Assembly (NCBI GenBank): GCA_013397845.1
Contig: VZTG01009066.1
Location: 266,297-330,296 of the forward strand
Direction: 5' to 3'
Source: Melanocharis versteri
Taxonomy: Eukaryota > Chordata > Aves > Passeriformes > Melanocharitidae
DNA: 64,000 nt
In this document: in pieces, positions 23,101 through 33,752 of the stretch
How positions within the stretch are numbered: the first letter of the stretch is position 1
How the letters are laid out: each line of letters begins with the position of its first letter
The notes under the pieces: model-generated
What the model was told of the DNA's origin: nothing
Databases searched by the model: none
What the model saw: only the letters and a program-made list of their open reading frames with translations
Made by a program: the position numbers and the translations under genes

Positions 23101-26100
23101 GGCCATGGCCGGGCCGGGGTCGCCGTCCTCCCTCTCTCCCTCCCCCTCTCCCTCCCCCGCATCACCTCCAGCATCAACGCAGCTCTTAGGGATCCCTTGC
23201 TTCGCCTTCCCTCTCCCCTCCGCCCGCTGGAGCAGCACAATTCTGTGGAGCCCTGCACGTGCTGCATCCACAGGCTGATCCAGGTGAAACATTCCCTTTC
23301 TTCCTATGGTTATTTTATCGGACCTGAGTAGCTTCCTCAGCAGGTTTGCTGCGGGCTTTGTGGGTGCAGGACAAACCATACTTCTGGGTGGAGCCAAAAG
23401 AAGTGTGCGGAGATGCTGGGGAAAGTTAATAATTAATGACATTTTTCTAAACAAAAAAAATAAAAGGCCATAAAAGTATGGACCAGCAGCTTCTGAGTGC
23501 TCCTCCTCATGCCCATCTTCCTGTGAGATGCGATCCAGCGCCTAAAAAACCCGTGGTAATGATCCTGATGCACCAGGAGGGGGTTTTCGCGTCCTTCAAA
23601 ACAAAACCGTAGGAACGTGAGACGTCGGATTTATCTCTCGGCACCAGCTATTTACTCTGCGTGTTTCAGGAGCTGCTCAGTATTCCTTGGCAGCCAGACC
23701 TGTTGCCCAAAGGCACGGATGAGTCTGCAGCCAAGACCAGATTTTGCAACCAGAAAAGACACTCTGCCGCGGGGATGCATCGCCCCGCGGCTTCCCGGGG
23801 AAGAGCCGAGCCAAAGGGAGCCGGCGAAACAAAATCAGGAAGAAATGAGCTGAGCCTGGGTCTGGTCAGGTGAACCCTCCGCAGCTGCCAGGGTGCGTCC
23901 TTGTGAGCGTGGAGAATTCCATCGGAGCCCATTCCTCTCTTACATCCACATCTCACAGCGAGCACTGAGGCTGCGCTCCTGCCTGCTCTGTCCTTGCTGT
24001 CCCTGGGAAGGCTCGATGCCCAGGTGGGCTTTGCCTCCCCAGCCTCTGCTCTGTGTCCCCCCAACCCAAGACACTGCTAGAGCTGTTTGCTGCTGTTGCT
24101 CCATCAGCACAGACCGTGATCCCTGTCCCTCAGCTCCTAACAGCAGTGGGGAAAGACTAACACAGTGTCCAGGGCCACCCTTGCCATTGTCCCCCATTAA
24201 GGTCGAGGTGACTTTGCTGCTCACTTGGTTGCAGCCTTTGCTCAGAGCACCGAGTGATCTCCCGTGGGTGGCAGGGACAGGGTAAGGCTGTGCAGGTGTT
24301 GGAGTGAAACCAGGATCTGTGTGTTTTGTCTGGGACTCCCTGTGCTGTTGCTGGCCCATGCGCCAGGTGAGCAGCTGTAGCCACAGCACTGATCCTGCCT
24401 GGAGCTCAGGCTCCTGTGCTTCTCCTTCATCACAGACAAGAGGAGCAGAGCTCAACTGAGCTGCTCTCTGCCCATTCCTTGTCCGAGCCATTGCTGGGAA
24501 AAATGCCTGCTCACTGGACAAATTTACCTGAATCCAGCACTGACCCGGCTTGGAGCAGGGGCTGGAGGAACGACCTCCTGAGGCACCCAAGTGCTAAACC
24601 TCAGCAGCCCCCCTCCATGTCTGGGGGTGCTGGACCCCCAGAGAGCCAGGGCCCCACTGCCCTTACCCACAGCAGCCAAGAACTTGTGGATCTGGAGTCA
24701 GTGGACACATCTGGACATCAGGTAGCACATGCTCCAGTTCCAGAGGCTGATTCAGAGCTGCTGGGACTGAGGCTAAACAAACACTTGCCCTGATACTGTC
24801 TGCTTAGCTTAGCTCACTCTGTGGCAGCAGATAAGGGGCCACAGCACAAACCAGAAGGTGTGACCAGCACATCACCCCACTGTCCTGCTGAACAATTAAC
24901 TCAGATTTACCAAAATTGGAGATGAAGGGCTGCAAGCTGCTTTTGTCACCTGCATAAATATTAACCACGGTGTAAATCGGGATTATCTCTCTGACCTCAA
25001 CACAATTACTCTGTTTAAAAAAAAAAAAAAGCAAAGCTGGGGGGGCTGAGTGGGGTATTGCTGATGAGTTTACAGCTCTGTTTGTAGTCAGGCTGGTTTT
25101 CATGGCGTGGCAATCACTCGGCACAGCAGGAACAGCCGGCAGAGAATTTGCCAGTACATGAGGAGATGCCCCACGGTCTCTCAGCCTGACAGTGCTCCTT
25201 TGCTCACCCAGGCACAGTGACACAGGGGACAAGCCTGCCAGGAGCCACAGACCAGCTAACGCAGGCTTGGTGCTGTGGGGATGCCGGGGTGTGATGCAAT
25301 TTTGTCCTGACCAAAGGTTGCTCCCTGGGCCAGGATAGGGCAAGGATCAACGGGCAACAGAATCCAGACAAGCCAAGCTGATTCTCCAGGCTTGGTTCGA
25401 TATGTTTATTGTATCAGAAGCACTGTGCTCGTTAGGTGTCTGGCTTTAAAAACTGTTTCATGGTGCTGCTATCGTGGCCCCTTTGGCTCCAAGATCCCTC
25501 GGAGTCCGTGAGCAGAGTTTGGTCTTGTTCAGGCACTGGGGCTGGTGACCCTGGTGCCAGCAGGCAGGGAGCTCACTGTGCTCCAGCATCGCTGGCAGGG
25601 ATGCACCGCAGTGGGGTCTGCAGGGAAGGGGCTCTCTGGCTGTCCCTGAGTGTTTCTGTGTCCGAGCAGAGCCAGTTCTGCCAGAGACACATCCCAGGGG
25701 CATCACCTGTGGACACAGCCTGGCAGCACCGAGGAGATGTGCTCTGGCTGCACATCCTGGCAGCCTGGTGCTGGGACAGGCACGGAGAGGCTTTGCCACA
25801 CACCCAGTGAACTTGGGCAGTTTCCCTCCACTCTCTCAGCTATTCCACTGCTCAGTAAAGCAAATCATCCCTGAAACAATGAACCTTCCCTGGCCCACAC
25901 TGCTCTGGGGCAGCACAAAACTCCCCTGCCAGACAAGGGAGAAAAAACAGAACGAACATGTAACCAGGAGGTGAGAAACGAGGGGCACAGCTGGAAAACA
26001 TCCCCTGCTACCAGGGTTACCTCTGCCAAAGGCCACCAAACCGGTGGCATCGGAAGCCCCCTGCCAGCATGGGGAAACGCCGGGATACTCCCGGGCAGGG
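23101..26100. other. HERPUD1-PARD6A intergenic region
   Basis: No recognisable exon. A homopyrimidine tract (23123-23160, CCTCCCTCTCTCCCTCCCCC) is present, and an A-run lies at 25017-25031. In human the sequence 5' of PARD6A holds ACD on the opposite strand. Nothing resembling ACD (its OB fold or C-terminus) was seen in any minus-strand frame here. TTTATT at about 25401-25406 could be a minus-strand polyadenylation signal, but no gene was found upstream of it. Confidence 0.45.
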
Positions 26101-26625
26101 CCGAGGCTTCCACCGGTGACACTCGCGGGGATTCCGTGCGGATGCTGGCCGCGTGCCGGAGTCCGGTGTCCCCAGAGAGGGACCGCTGTTGGGTTTAATG
26201 TGTCGCTAATGAGGTTCCTGACAGCGATGGGATGCCCGAGGTTACCGGCGCAGTGCCCGGTGCCGTCCCGGCGCGGCGGCGGCCCGACGAGGAGCGGAGC
26301 CGTGCTCGGGTAGACGGGGCCGGCGTGGAGGGGATTGGGATGGGGACGGGGACGGGGATGGGGACAGGGATGAGGATGGGGGTCCTGCCGCCCGCCCGTC
26401 CCCACCCCCGTTACCACGGCGACGTTGTCAGCAGCCGCCCGGCCACGCCCCNCGGCGTCCCGCCACCGTGGGCTCTGCCGGGCCGCGGGCTCGCTCGGCG
26501 CGGCCGTGGGAACGCCGCGGCGGAGCGCTCGCCAGATGCGCAGGGCGCCGGTGCGCCGTTCCGGCAGCCCCGGTGTGCGGGCTGGCCCCGCCGGTGCGGG
26601 TGTGCTGAGTGTGCGGTCACCCCGG
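26100..26625 (+). promoter_or_regulatory. PARD6A: CpG island with X-box-like motif, presumed PARD6A promoter
   Basis: A CpG-dense block preceding PARD6A. 26410-26423 reads GTTACCACGGCGAC, close to the RFX X-box palindrome GTTRCC-N2-GGYAAC. A single ambiguous base stands at 26452. The short first coding exon of PARD6A (about 21 residues in human, ending in a Lys codon before a phase-0 intron) is expected here but I cannot read it. Confidence 0.55.
26329..26382 (+). repeat. G-rich tandem array (GGGGAC/GGGGAT units)
   Basis: About nine G-runs of three or more bases separated by one to three bases, built from hexamers of the type GGGGAC and GGGGAT. The run pattern meets the usual G-quadruplex criterion several times over on the plus strand. 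Confidence 0.8.
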
Positions 26626-26629
26626 GGAC

Positions 26630-26970
26630 ACACCTCGCCCAGATGTGCACTCATCCAGATGTGCGTTCTCGCCAAGGCATCCTCATCCCCGGCTATGCCA
26701 TCACCCAGATGCGCACCCCCAGCAAGGGACGAGCCCCTGTCGTGCATCCAGATGTGCACACCTGCATGACTGTGCGCTCGCCCAGTCGTGGTCTCCCCCA
26801 GACGTGTCTGCATATCCAGATATGTGCTCACCTGGCACACCCTGCCCAGATGTGTGCCCTCACCCAGATAGGCACCATTATCCACCTGTGCCCTTCCCTG
26901 TGCTCGCCCAGATGTGTGCACTCCCTTTCTGCACCCTTATCCAGCTGTGCACTCGCCCAGCTGTGCCACT
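26630..26970. repeat. Degenerate minisatellite of CCAGATGTGC-type units carrying E-boxes
   Basis: About thirteen degenerate copies of a core YCCAGMTGTGC, spaced roughly 16 to 50 bases apart. Eleven perfect CANNTG E-boxes fall within it, at 26640, 26656, 26706, 26749, 26759, 26829, 26847, 26883, 26909, 26942 and 26958. The repeat produces a long but spurious minus-strand open frame (25836-26921). Confidence 0.75.
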
Positions 26971-27513
26971 GCCTGCCCGGGACCCCCGGCAGGGTGCAGG
27001 GTGCCATCCTTCCCAGGACGTGGTGGCCACCGCCTGCCCCGACAGCTGGGGTGTGACCCCCGCGGGCAGCGCGATCCTCGCAGCGCTCCTCAGCCTGTTC
27101 TTAATTGGCTTCCCCTTCGTCGTGACGGAAGGAGGCATTAATTAGCGCTGTTGCTCACCAGGTGCTACGGCAGCGCCCGTGTCGCAGGGAAGGGCCTCCC
27201 GGCAGCACGGAGTCTGCCACGGCTGGTGGTAGGGCCAGAGGGTCCTTCCTCTGCCGCGGGGCCATCTTTCTGCCCCATCACTTCGGTGTTTGGGCAGAAA
27301 AACGGCTTCGTTCCTTCTACTTTGTTTTTGGGACGGGCTCTTCCTGCCTGGCGCTGCTGCCTTGGTGCTGCCGGGCTCCGGAGCCGGCAGTACCAAGGCT
27401 CTGCCTGCCGTGGGGCAGCTCTCCGTGGTGCCCTGCCTGCATCAGTCCTGCCGGCCGGAGCCAGCCCTGCCCACAGTCACCCTCTTCCTCCTCTTCCTCG
27501 TCCTCCTCTGCAG

Positions 27514-30500
27514 TTCGACGCTGAATTTCGCCGCTTTGCCATGAAGCGCTCCGGCGCCGGCAGCTTCCAGGACTTTTACCAGCTGCTGCAGACAGTGCAC
27601 CAGATCCCGCGGGTGGACGTGCTCCTGGGCTACACGGACATCCACGGTGACCTCCTGCCCATCAACAACGACGACAACTACCACAAAGCCCTGTCCTCTG
27701 CCAACCCCCTCCTCAGGGTCATCATCCAGAAGAAGGGTAAGCGGGGTACTGGAAGCGCCCTCCTATCAAGAGAGATGAGCCACATCCCGCGGTACTGCTG
27801 GTTCCACCTTTGAGCTGTGCCAGCGGGGGCATGGCTGGTCACATACCCTCCAGCCACTGCTTTGGTGGATGGATGTGGAGATGGTGGCACTGGGAGGCTG
27901 CCAGAACCCTGCCAGGGCTGTGGCACCCACACGGGCTCTCCCTGGCAGCCAAGGGCACCCGCCCCAGCCCAGCCCCATGCGACCTGGTGAGCAAAGGCAG
28001 ATCCTTGCAATTCACCCCTTTGAAGTTGTGTTTTCCAGCCAGGCTTGCGTGGGCTCCCAGATAACACCTGTGTTACTCCCGTGAGTGCTGTGCCAGCAGC
28101 CCCATCCAGCTCCCTGCCCCGAGGAGGCAACAGCCATCATTTTGGCAGAGCTCTCAGGGTGCTGGGTGCTGCTGGATTTTTGGTGTTGGGAAGAGGCTTG
28201 GTGCCTCCCTCGCAGACCAGGGGCTTGCCCTGACCTTAGTGGCATATTCCCAGGGAACCACTTCCTTGCACAGGTACACCTGATAACATCCTGATAGCAG
28301 TGTCCTGGCAAGGTTGAAAGCCTCCAAGTGACAAACACTCCGAGTGTTTCTCCTGTTTGCAGGGAAAACAAGCCCATCCCCTTCCACTCAGTTTAGTAGC
28401 ACTGAGGTTTTCTCTTTCATAGCATCATCAGTCAGCAGTTCACAGAACCAGAGCCTGACCCAGAGCCACAGTTTTCCCAGCACAGCATCCAGAGCGAGTC
28501 TGTGTTTCCAGCTCATGTTAGCGGTATGAAGTCTCTGGGTGAGGGGTGATGCCGGTGGCCAGCCCTGGCTGCTGTGTCAGTTTTCCTGGGCTTTTGCATC
28601 AGGGTGGTGTGGGATGCCCTGGACGTGTGTTTCCTCTGTGGCCACATGGTGTGGGGGCTGGCAGCAGTGATCCAGGCTGCTGGAGCCTGTGGTGTGCTAT
28701 GGGGCTGTTGCTGCCAGCGCCGAACCATCCCCTGTTCCTGGCCCAATGCTTGGACCCAGGCTGTGACATGGAGAGCCAGTGCAGGGGTGGGTGTGCCAGG
28801 GCTGCTGTGGGAGCATCACTCCTGCTCCCAAGAGCCACCCTGTCTGCTGCTAGAAAAGCCTGTGAGGGCCCACGTCTGACTGTGCCAAGACAGCACAGTG
28901 TGGAGATGGAGCAGGCAGAGCCTGGCTCCATGGGCAGCGTGATAAGGAAGGCAAGCAGGCAGCACCAGGGAGCCCCAGCAGCCAGCTGTGCCTGCAGGAC
29001 AGAGGCCGCAGGGCCAGCAGTACCACAGGGAGGTGTGCAGTGAGGCCAGGAGCAAGTCCTGGGTGAATCACAGCTAATTTAAAATGGATCCAGGTCATCC
29101 CAAGGCTGGGCTGTCGTTGAACCGGTCTGGGTCGCTGAGGAATGTGGCTGCAGAGCCTCTCACACCGCCGGGTGCAGGGAGCTGTGCACACACACAGGTG
29201 TGCTCCCATCAGTGGGCTCCGCAGCTGCCAGTCCTGCCACAGTGGGACAAAAAGCAAAGGCTGCAGCTGGGCTCCCCTCTGTGCCATCACTCTGTTGGGT
29301 GAAGCCATCCCTTCGGGGCAGTCTGGCTGGGACAATGGCACTGCCCCTCCTTGGCTGAGCCAAGGTTCATGGGAAGGGCAGGGGAAAGTGTGGGACATTG
29401 CCAGGGCCACCATCAGGCTCATCCTTGGTGTACTGGACCTGCCTGGCCCAGCCACTCTGAGCCCCTTGGAGAGGAGCTGTGTGCTGAAATAGCTGTGGGA
29501 AAGCCTCCGCCGCCCTTCCCTGAGCTAAAAATATGCCAAGGCTGTGTGTGCAGGGAGATATTTATAAGCCAGGAGCCCTGGCAGGCTGGCTTGGCTAGGG
29601 AGAAATCCCACGTCCCCTGGGCTTGGGGACATCCCCAGCAGCCCTGCAGCTGGAGCAGGGTCCAGATGCTGGTGGGGGACACTGTGGGGAATATGCTGAC
29701 CATGGAGCATCCAAATCTGGGCTCCCCCATGGAAAGAGATAGGGAGAAACCAGAGAGGAACCAGGGGATACTCCCCAGCACTTGGTGGATGAGGCCGAGG
29801 ATGATGAGTTGGAGCTGGGCCTCACAGAGCAGCCCCAGGGCACGGTCCAGAAGGAGGGAGTCAAACCCCGTGTGAAGGTGCCTGATGGTGGAATAGGAGA
29901 CATGGGCACAAATCACAGTCTGGGATATTCAGGGGCCCTGAGGATGCTGCAGCCCTGGGATGAATTTCCAGGAGGTGAGGAGTCTCTGTTCCTGCGGATG
30001 GCAGAGTTCTGCAGGACACAGTGGTGGCTATCACCAACCCATGCCAGTGACAGCCCTGCTCTAGTGGGGCAGGGGACTCTGGTGCTGTCTCCTGGGGTTG
30101 GACTCGCCCTAAGGGAGTTGGCTGCCACCACAGCACACTCATATGGGGGCTCCTCTCTCCCCAAACCCAAACTGGGGCATGGCTGCAGCTCCCAGGCCAT
30201 CCAGGGCTGGCAGCTCTAGTGTTAAACTGCAGAGTTTGGCTTAAAGTGTGATTAAGGCTGAATCACTGCCTCGATCCCACTAATCCTGGCCTGTGTGCCT
30301 GTGTACGCTGGGTAATCCCAGGAGATGGGCCCCAGCGGAGACAGGCTGCAGGGAAAGCCAGGCTGATGATCCGGGGAGGAAAAGCCGGTGAGACCTGTGA
30401 GCAGGGCCCTTCTCCTGACCGCTGCCCCAGCACCTGGGGCCAAGGGCACGCATTCGCATCCCCGGCAGCTGCGGTGCCTGACCTGTGTCCTCCCTTGCTC

Positions 30501-31295
30501 CCTACAGCAGAGTCTGATGCCAGCGTCTTCGCCTCCAACTCCCTGCAGCGCAAGAAGAAAGGGCTGCTGCGCCCAGCACACTACCGGGCCAAGCCTCACC
30601 TCCTCATCGGGATGCCCCAGGACTTCCGCCAGATCTCCTCCATCATCGACGTGGACATCCTGCCCGAGACCCACCGGCGCGTGCGGCTCCACAAGCACGG
30701 CTCCGACAAACCGCTGGGCTTCTACATCCGCGACGGCGTCAGCGTGCGCGTGGCCCCGCAGGGCGTCGAGAAGGTGCCCGGCATCTTCATCTCCCGCCTG
30801 GTGAAGGGCGGCTTGGCTGAGAGCACGGGGCTGCTGGCGGTGAGCGACGAGATCCTGGAGGTGAATGGCATCGATGTGGCTGGCAAGTCCCTGGACCAAG
30901 TGACGGACATGATGGTGGCCAACAGCCACAACCTCATCATCACTGTCAAGCCGGCCAACCAGCGCAACAACGTCATCCGCAGCAGCAAGGCCTCGGGCAG
31001 CTCCGGCATGTCCACGGACAGCACCCCCAGCCAGCAGACCCCCAGCCCGGCCTCGCAGTACCTGAGCAACTACAGCACGGCCGAGAGCGACGAGGAGGGC
31101 GACCTGGTCATCGAGAGTGACAGCGCGTCCCACTACATCCCTGGGGGCTGCCCCAACGGGGGCCCCGTGGACGGACCCCTCCAGCGGAGCCTGTCCCCGC
31201 ACAGCTCGCGGGGCTCCCTGCAGTCCCTCGGCAGCCACGACGGCAGCCCTGGCAGGGGCAGCGGACGGGAGGATGGCACCCTCCTCACCCTATAG
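27514..31295 (+). CDS. PARD6A: PARD6A, Par6 polarity scaffold (exons 2-3; exon 1 missing)
   Basis: Par6 links atypical PKC, Cdc42-GTP and Par3 in the apical/tight-junction polarity complex. Exons: 27514-27736 and 30508-31295 (stop TAG 31293-31295), joined GT-AG in frame, 336 residues. The first is the PB1 domain that binds aPKC (FDAEFRRFAMKRS..., DVLLGYTDIHGDLLPINNDD, LLRVIIQKK). The second holds the semi-CRIB (PQDFRQISSIIDVDILPE) and the PDZ domain (HRRVRLHKHGSDKPLGFYI, VPGIFISRLVKGGLAESTGLL, DQVTDMMVANSHNLIITVKP), then a Ser-rich acidic tail ending DGTLLTL. FDAEFRRFA and the position next to ENKD1 favour the A paralogue. The tail is closer to PARD6B, so synteny carries part of the naming. 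Exon 2 begins in phase 0 and needs an upstream exon ending ...K. That exon was not found, and the first internal ATG (27541) would cut the PB1 domain. Confidence 0.93.
27740..30505 (+). other. PARD6A: PARD6A intron 2, nothing else seen
   Basis: A 2.8 kb GC-rich intron. Open frames of up to about 200 codons occur on both strands, but none shows a family motif or splice sites that join into the gene. No repeat element was recognised. Confidence 0.5.
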
Positions 31296-31563
31296 CTGCA
31301 GGGGCCTGTGCCACTCGGTGGCCAGCTGGGTTTCTGCTCATCCGGGCTGGATGTGGACACCGGGGTGATGATGCGGCCAGCAGGCAGGGGTGGAGAGGGG
31401 CTGCCCACTGCCCTCTCCCACCCCCCGTGACCCCGGGAGCCCCGCTGTGGCACCCACTCGAGCTGGGCACTGCCCCTCTGAGCCCCCTTGCCTCCTCTTC
31501 CAAGCAAGTGGGGGTTTTTAATTGTTTTATCGAAATATGCATCATTAATATATTGCAATGGAC

Positions 31564-31569
31564 AGTAAA
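31564..31569 (+). terminator. PARD6A: PARD6A polyadenylation signal (AGTAAA)
   Basis: AGTAAA, a known variant signal, lies about 270 bases after the stop in an AT-rich patch and is followed 20-30 bases later by GT-rich sequence (near 31590-31610). No canonical AATAAA is nearby. Confidence 0.5.
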
Positions 31570-31599
31570 ACTTTTTCTAGAAAGCACCACGCTTGTCCC

Positions 31600-33500
31600 T
31601 GGTTCATGTCACTGCAGGGAGGAAGGGGACAGCGGGTGGGTACCCCAGCCCTGTGCACGGAAGGCAGTGCCTGGGGGCACTGGCCTTGACCTTGGTGCAC
31701 CTTGTGACTTTGCTGCTGTGCTGGGTAACCCCACCGAGACCCATCTACTGTCCCAGGCTGTCCCAGGACTCATGTCCAGGCTGCTTCGGGCCCTCACCTG
31801 GCCTGATGCATTGAGCCTTGCTTGGTCCCCCCATTCCCACCTTGTCCCCACTGCAGGGCTCTCACTAATGCAGGGGACACCTGGTCTGGCAGCAGCACCT
31901 TGACTGTCACTCAGCCCTGCAAACGCTGCTGGGGATAGTGCAGCCCCATCCTCCTTCAGCCCCAAGCTCAGGCAGGGGGGTCCATACCTGCCCCTGCTGC
32001 TCTGCTGGGGCTCCCAGCACCCTCAGTCCCTCTCCCAAAGTGCCAAGCTGATGATGGCACTCACTGCTGCCAAGGGCTTGTGGTGGGACTGGCAAGGAGG
32101 AAGACCTGCAGCTCTCGGAGTCTGAAAAGCCAGCACCAACTCTCCATTCAGAGCCTCAGCCAGGCCAGGGCAGGTGGGGAGTGCAGCAAGGGCTGAGGAC
32201 ACTCATGGCACACAGCCAGGGCCCAGACAGACTGGAGGCAGATCTGACAGCAGGGCTGGTTAGCCCAGGCTTGTTTTGGGCAGGGAGGTGCCTGGGGGCT
32301 GTGCCCATGGCCCCCAGTCACTCTCATCCAGCCGGCTCAGCCTGGCTGTGGGGTTTGCCCTGAGGCGGCCCCAGGGGCACATGGGGTGATTTTCCAGTTG
32401 GCATCTCCAACCCCCAAGTGCCAAAATATTCCCCAGCCCTCGGCAGCGGCGTCAGCCCTGACATCCCAGGGCACTGCAGTGTGCCAGGGGGCACAGGCAG
32501 GGCTAGAATACTCCACAATATCCTCACCTCACAAAATCCTGCCCAGGATGGAGCAACCCCTGCAACAAGGCAGCTGCTTGAGGGACCCATACACAGTATC
32601 CCCACCCTGTGTAGCAAAAGGAGACAGAGCAACAGCACAAGCTGCAACAAGGGGAAATTTGATGGGATTTCAGGGGTAAAAGTGTTCCCCCTGAGGCCGG
32701 CACTGTCTGGAGACAGAGCCCCCGCAAGGTGATGGGGGCAACCTCATCCTTGGAGATTCTCCTAATTCAGCTGGATATGGCTCCAAGCTGTGGCACCATG
32801 CCTCTGCTGAGCAGGAGATTCACCAAGCCCTTCAGTGATTCCTTACAGCTTAAAATTTTCTTTGCTTCACGCAGCAGGATCTCTGCAAAGGCCTGCATGG
32901 CATCTGAAGGAGGGGCAGCAGTGAGCTCACCTACATGATGGCACCTTCCCAGCCCTGTCCTGCCAGCCTGTGGATGGAGATCCGGCAGGATTTTGCACAT
33001 TCTCCACTCTGTGTCCACCACCATGTCCCAGCACTCAGCCCTGTGAAACCCACGGCTCATCCCCTGCCTGCACTGTGCCAGTGCTGATGGTTTCTGCTGC
33101 CCACACCACTCCTCAGGCCCTGCTGGGCCCACTGGGAGCCGCACACACACTGCAAGATGGAAATGATGATTTATTGGAGTGTCTCCTGCCTCACAGACAA
33201 CAACGGCTTCTCCAGACGTCCACCAGACCCTCCTGACAGCCCAGCCCTTCCCTGGGCAGAGAACACTGAAGCTCTGTGCCTCTTCCTTGTCCACAAGCTG
33301 TCCCCTGCGCCCTCAGGTGCTCAGGATGAGCCATGACCATGGTCCAGCTCAGGAGAAAGAGGGTGACAAGGAATACCACAGGCAGCAGCACAAGAGACCT
33401 CCTACCAGTCTCTAGAAGTAGGGGAAAAAAAGAAAGTAAGAGGTGATGCCATGGATCCAGAGCGGAGGGCTGGTCTGTGAGAAGTCAAGCAGCAGAGACA
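31600..33500. other. PARD6A-ENKD1 convergent spacer
   Basis: Between the two converging genes I recognise no known gene. A minus-strand open frame of 175 codons (32767-33294) stands out and is discussed as a finding. TTTATT at about 33166-33172 reads as AATAAA on the minus strand and could be a distal ENKD1 polyadenylation site. Confidence 0.4.
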
Positions 33501-33528
33501 GCTGTTCTCCAGACCACTGAGCAGGGCC

Positions 33529-33534
33529 TTTATT
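33529..33534 (-). terminator. ENKD1: ENKD1 polyadenylation signal (AATAAA)
   Basis: Minus-strand AATAAA about 220 bases after the ENKD1 stop codon, a typical 3' UTR length for a compact gene. A second candidate lies at about 33.17 kb. Confidence 0.6.
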
Positions 33535-33752
33535 AGGGCATCTCCCTCCCTTTCCTGTGGACAAGATACAGCACTGGAAGGTGAGCAAGAGATGCCAGCT
33601 GCATATTGGACACTGTATCGGCATCTGCATGGGCCCAGGGACTGGAACTTGGCTTCTTCTCCTTCTCTCCCAAAGAGTGATGTCCATTCCTGCCCAGCAA
33701 TGAAGGATGTTCAGGCAGAGCAGCATAGCACAGCACACGTGGCCCCACCAGC

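Noticed and set aside
22846..23454. Minus-strand frame across the HERPUD1 island as the missing exon 1
   Set aside because: It does not encode the expected ubiquitin-like start and contains the ambiguous base; it is a GC-driven frame.
23940..25343. Minus-strand frames as candidates for ACD (TPP1 shelterin)
   Set aside because: Human ACD lies beside PARD6A, so I looked for its OB fold and C-terminus, but nothing in these frames resembles them.
25836..26921. 361-codon minus-strand open frame
   Set aside because: It runs through the E-box minisatellite, the ambiguous base and the CpG island. Its repeats (HIW, HLGE) simply translate the DNA repeat, and no family motif is present.
29351..29875. 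174-codon plus-strand frame in PARD6A intron
   Set aside because: No acceptor/donor pair joins it to PARD6A in frame and no motif is visible.
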